From Nostoc sp. CHAB 5836 (GTDB taxonomy: Bacteria; Cyanobacteriota; Cyanobacteriia; Cyanobacteriales; Nostocaceae), in the NCBI RefSeq assembly GCF_020829445.1, contig NZ_JAIVFV010000052.1, positions 1 through 41,802 on the forward strand: 41,802 nt of DNA, in the 5' to 3' direction. This document shows positions 39,869-41,802 of the stretch, piece after piece; positions within the stretch are counted from its first letter, which is position 1, and every line of letters starts with the position of its first letter. The translations under genes and the position numbers were made by a program. The notes below the pieces were generated by a model. It ran no database searches, was not told the origin of the DNA, and worked only from the letters and a program-made list of their open reading frames with translations.

Positions 39869-40885
39869 ATGCTGTCAAAAATGTCTGTCAATGGAAAAAT
39901 GCAGGATAACATCTATGACTACATAGCGAAAGCTGCCCTTGCCCAATATGGTATGGCTCAAGGAGAGCGTTATTTTTTAGGTCATAGTGAAAGCGCAACC
40001 TTCTGTATAAAAACACAAGCGGAAAAATTTCTTCTCCGTATTCATCGACCAATATTTAGGCTCCAAGGCGATGTATGGCAAAGACCACAGGTGATTGAGT
40101 CAGAACTTCTGTGGCTTACTGCTTTGCGTCATGACACAGAGGTTGTTGTGCAAGAACCAGTAAGAAATCTACAAAATAGATGGGTCACTCAAGTTTTAGC
40201 AGATGAGACCGGACAAGTGTTTTATTGCTCACTGCTGCATTGGATTGATGGCAACAACCTCAACGAACAACGAACTCCAGAACAGGCTTACCAACTCGGT
40301 TTGTTGCTAGCTCGATTGCACCAGCATAGTAGTCAGTGGCAACTGCCAGAAAACTTTGTTCGCCCAGCCTATGATCAGAATCGGCTGCAAGCAGCACTTT
40401 CGGCACTTTATCCAGCAGCATTACAAGAATTGATTTCAGCAGAAGATTACAAGACCCTCGAAGTAGCGGCTTGCCAAATTCAAGAGATGATAGAAACACT
40501 GGGTCAGAAACAAAATATCTGGGGGCTGATTCACGCTGATCTTCATGAAGGCAACTATCTATTGCATAACGAGGAATTCCGTCCAATCGATTTCGCTCGC
40601 TGTGGGTTTGGATACTATCTTTACGATATTGCAAGTTCGCTTCAATATTTACTTCCCTCTATCAGACCTTCCTTTCTTAAAGGCTATGAAACTATCCGTA
40701 AGCTACCTGAACACTACTTACAAATTACAGAAGGTTTCTTTATCATGGCGCTGATTGAAGTACTTTCTTTTCATATAAATAATCCGCAAGAGCATAAGTG
40801 GATTTCGGAAACCGTGCCGTATATCGTTAAAGAACACGTTCATGCGTATCTTGAGGGCGAGTCATTTCTGTTTGATAAATACTAA
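39869..40885 (+). CDS. APH/homoserine-kinase-type phosphotransferase
   Basis: 338 residues of the aminoglycoside phosphotransferase (APH) enzyme family. N-lobe: 'ATFCIKTQAEKFLLRIHRP' around the ATP-binding Lys/Arg. C-lobe: 'GLLLARLHQHS', then the catalytic loop 'LIHADLHEGNYLLH' (HxDxxxxN) and 'RPIDFARCGFGYYLYDIASSL', where the metal-binding Asp is followed by Ala rather than the usual Asp/Gly. The small-molecule substrate is unknown; homoserine, choline or an amino-sugar are family possibilities. The next sequence downstream is a repeat element starting right after the TAA. Confidence 0.85.
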   Translation: MLSKMSVNGKMQDNIYDYIAKAALAQYGMAQGERYFLGHSESATFCIKTQAEKFLLRIHRPIFRLQGDVWQRPQVIESELLWLTALRHDTEVVVQEPVRNLQNRWVTQVLADETGQVFYCSLLHWIDGNNLNEQRTPEQAYQLGLLLARLHQHSSQWQLPENFVRPAYDQNRLQAALSALYPAALQELISAEDYKTLEVAACQIQEMIETLGQKQNIWGLIHADLHEGNYLLHNEEFRPIDFARCGFGYYLYDIASSLQYLLPSIRPSFLKGYETIRKLPEHYLQITEGFFIMALIEVLSFHINNPQEHKWISETVPYIVKEHVHAYLEGESFLFDKY

Positions 40886-41074
40886 GTACAGATGCAGCAT
40901 AAAATCGTGGCGAATTGAGGGTTGAAATTTAAACGCATAGGCGCTTCTCTACGAGACGCACTCGCGTTCGCCTTCCCGCAGGGTAGGGGCGCAAAGGGAA
41001 GCGCATAGGCGCCTCGCCTTCCCGTAGGGTAGGAACGCAAAGAGAATTCGCTACGAATTAATGAAATGTTGTAC
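40886..41074 (+). mobile_element. GTAC-ended repeat element, full copy
   Basis: From GTACAGATGCAGCATAAAAT to GAAATGTTGTAC, flanked by CTAA on both sides (40882-40885 and 41074-41077, sharing the terminal C). It contains two 'AAACGCATAGGCGC'/'AAGCGCATAGGCGC' blocks with C-rich/G-rich text between. The left border coincides with the stop codon of the phosphotransferase gene; the right border lies about 35 bp from a truncated PIN-domain gene. Confidence 0.7.
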
Positions 41075-41108
41075 TAAGGCAGTCGGTGGCGGTTATGGCA
41101 CAACAACT

Positions 41109-41206
41109 TCATTGATCTGGGTTGCGAATGATGTCTCGGCAGTCAGTGTGGAGTTTTGGATCGTCAAAGAGCCACGAGAACAGGATATGAGTGTCGATGA
41201 GGTAGC

Positions 41207-41210
<4 letters not shown>
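41109..41210 (-). pseudogene. Truncated VapC-like PIN-domain toxin, copy 2
   Basis: 33 codons. ATG at 41208-41210 overlaps the antitoxin-like stop as ATGA. It reads '[20 protein letters not shown]', then 'HTDCRDIIRNPDQ' and a stop. PIN toxins are RNases of about 130 residues; only the first strand with its first metal-binding Asp is left. The sequence after the stop runs into the repeat element ending at 41074, which probably removed the rest. Confidence 0.7.
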
Positions 41211-41667
<457 letters not shown>

Positions 41668-41802
41668 TCAAACTCTATAGTTCCAAATCTCATAGTCAAA
41701 TATAGTCAGACGTTTGAAATTTAGGTTTAAGCTACCCCAAATTCAGGATGGACATCCTTGGATATTGGGATTAGTGGCCTTGGATGTACTACCAGACATC
41801 CC

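Overview
The window looks like chromosomal DNA of a filamentous, Nostoc/Anabaena-type cyanobacterium. The signs are the many HIP1 octamers (GCGATCGC), heptamer arrays built from TGACCAA/TGACAAA units, low-GC intergenic DNA full of small palindromic repeats, and cyanobacterial forms of several genes (purS/purQ, a Zur-type Fur protein, a long RluA-type pseudouridine synthase, a dihydrolipoyl dehydrogenase with a GTG start). Most genes are housekeeping. What stands out is the amount of miniature, non-coding mobile DNA between and even inside them.

Layout. 1-161: tail of an IS200/IS605 transposase. 290-2984: RluA-family pseudouridine synthase and a class II aldolase-like protein. 3.4-6.2 kb: a 258-bp terminal-inverted-repeat (TIR) element, then recJ carrying an expanded in-frame repeat. 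6.5-8.1 kb: a lone HicB-type protein, then purS-purQ. 8.4-8.8 kb: a Zur/FurB-like regulator. 9.3-10.1 kb: a probably frameshifted gene and tRNA-Arg(CCG). 10.1-13.7 kb: M23 peptidase, trmFO and an OmpR-type response regulator. 13.8-15.1 kb: gene-free, with four mobile or repeat pieces, one nested in another. 15.1-18.7 kb: rhodanese-like protein with hendecad repeats, RNase D and two CAP-domain genes, one with a recent internal duplication. 19.3-21.7 kb: trpB, a SUI1/eIF1-like factor and a YqaE/Pmp3 membrane peptide. 22.6-28.0 kb: a 50-residue gene, then the NAD cluster pncB-nadD-nrtR-nadE. 28.5-30.4 kb: TerB-like protein, a 45-residue membrane peptide and an HDAC-family deacetylase. 30.7-35.9 kb: an FHA-PAS-GAF-GGDEF-EAL signalling protein and a TpsB-type outer-membrane transporter. 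36.4-38.9 kb: lpdA and trpC. 39.6-41.7 kb: a small conserved protein, an APH-type kinase and a scrambled tandem VapBC-like module.

How genes work together. pncB, nadD and nadE encode three successive steps from nicotinate to NAD. nrtR, the likely NAD-pathway repressor, lies between nadD and nadE, and a 21-bp palindrome overlaps the pncB promoter, so the cluster probably controls itself. purS and purQ are two subunits of FGAM synthase. trpB and trpC are separate tryptophan genes, not one operon.

Mobile DNA. At least six distinct short element families can be defined from TIRs and, in several cases, target-site duplications (TSDs): a 258/166-bp element (11-bp TSD at one copy), a 124-429-bp element present six times plus one remnant in one orientation and carrying the heptamer arrays, a 90-92-bp element with 3-bp TSDs (three copies), a 144-bp element nested in one of those (7-bp TSD), a 175-bp element nested in a copy of the heptamer element (5-bp TSD), and a 94-bp element (5-bp TSD). 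Repeat DNA has also entered reading frames: rluA (twice), recJ, the pncB 3' end and nadE.
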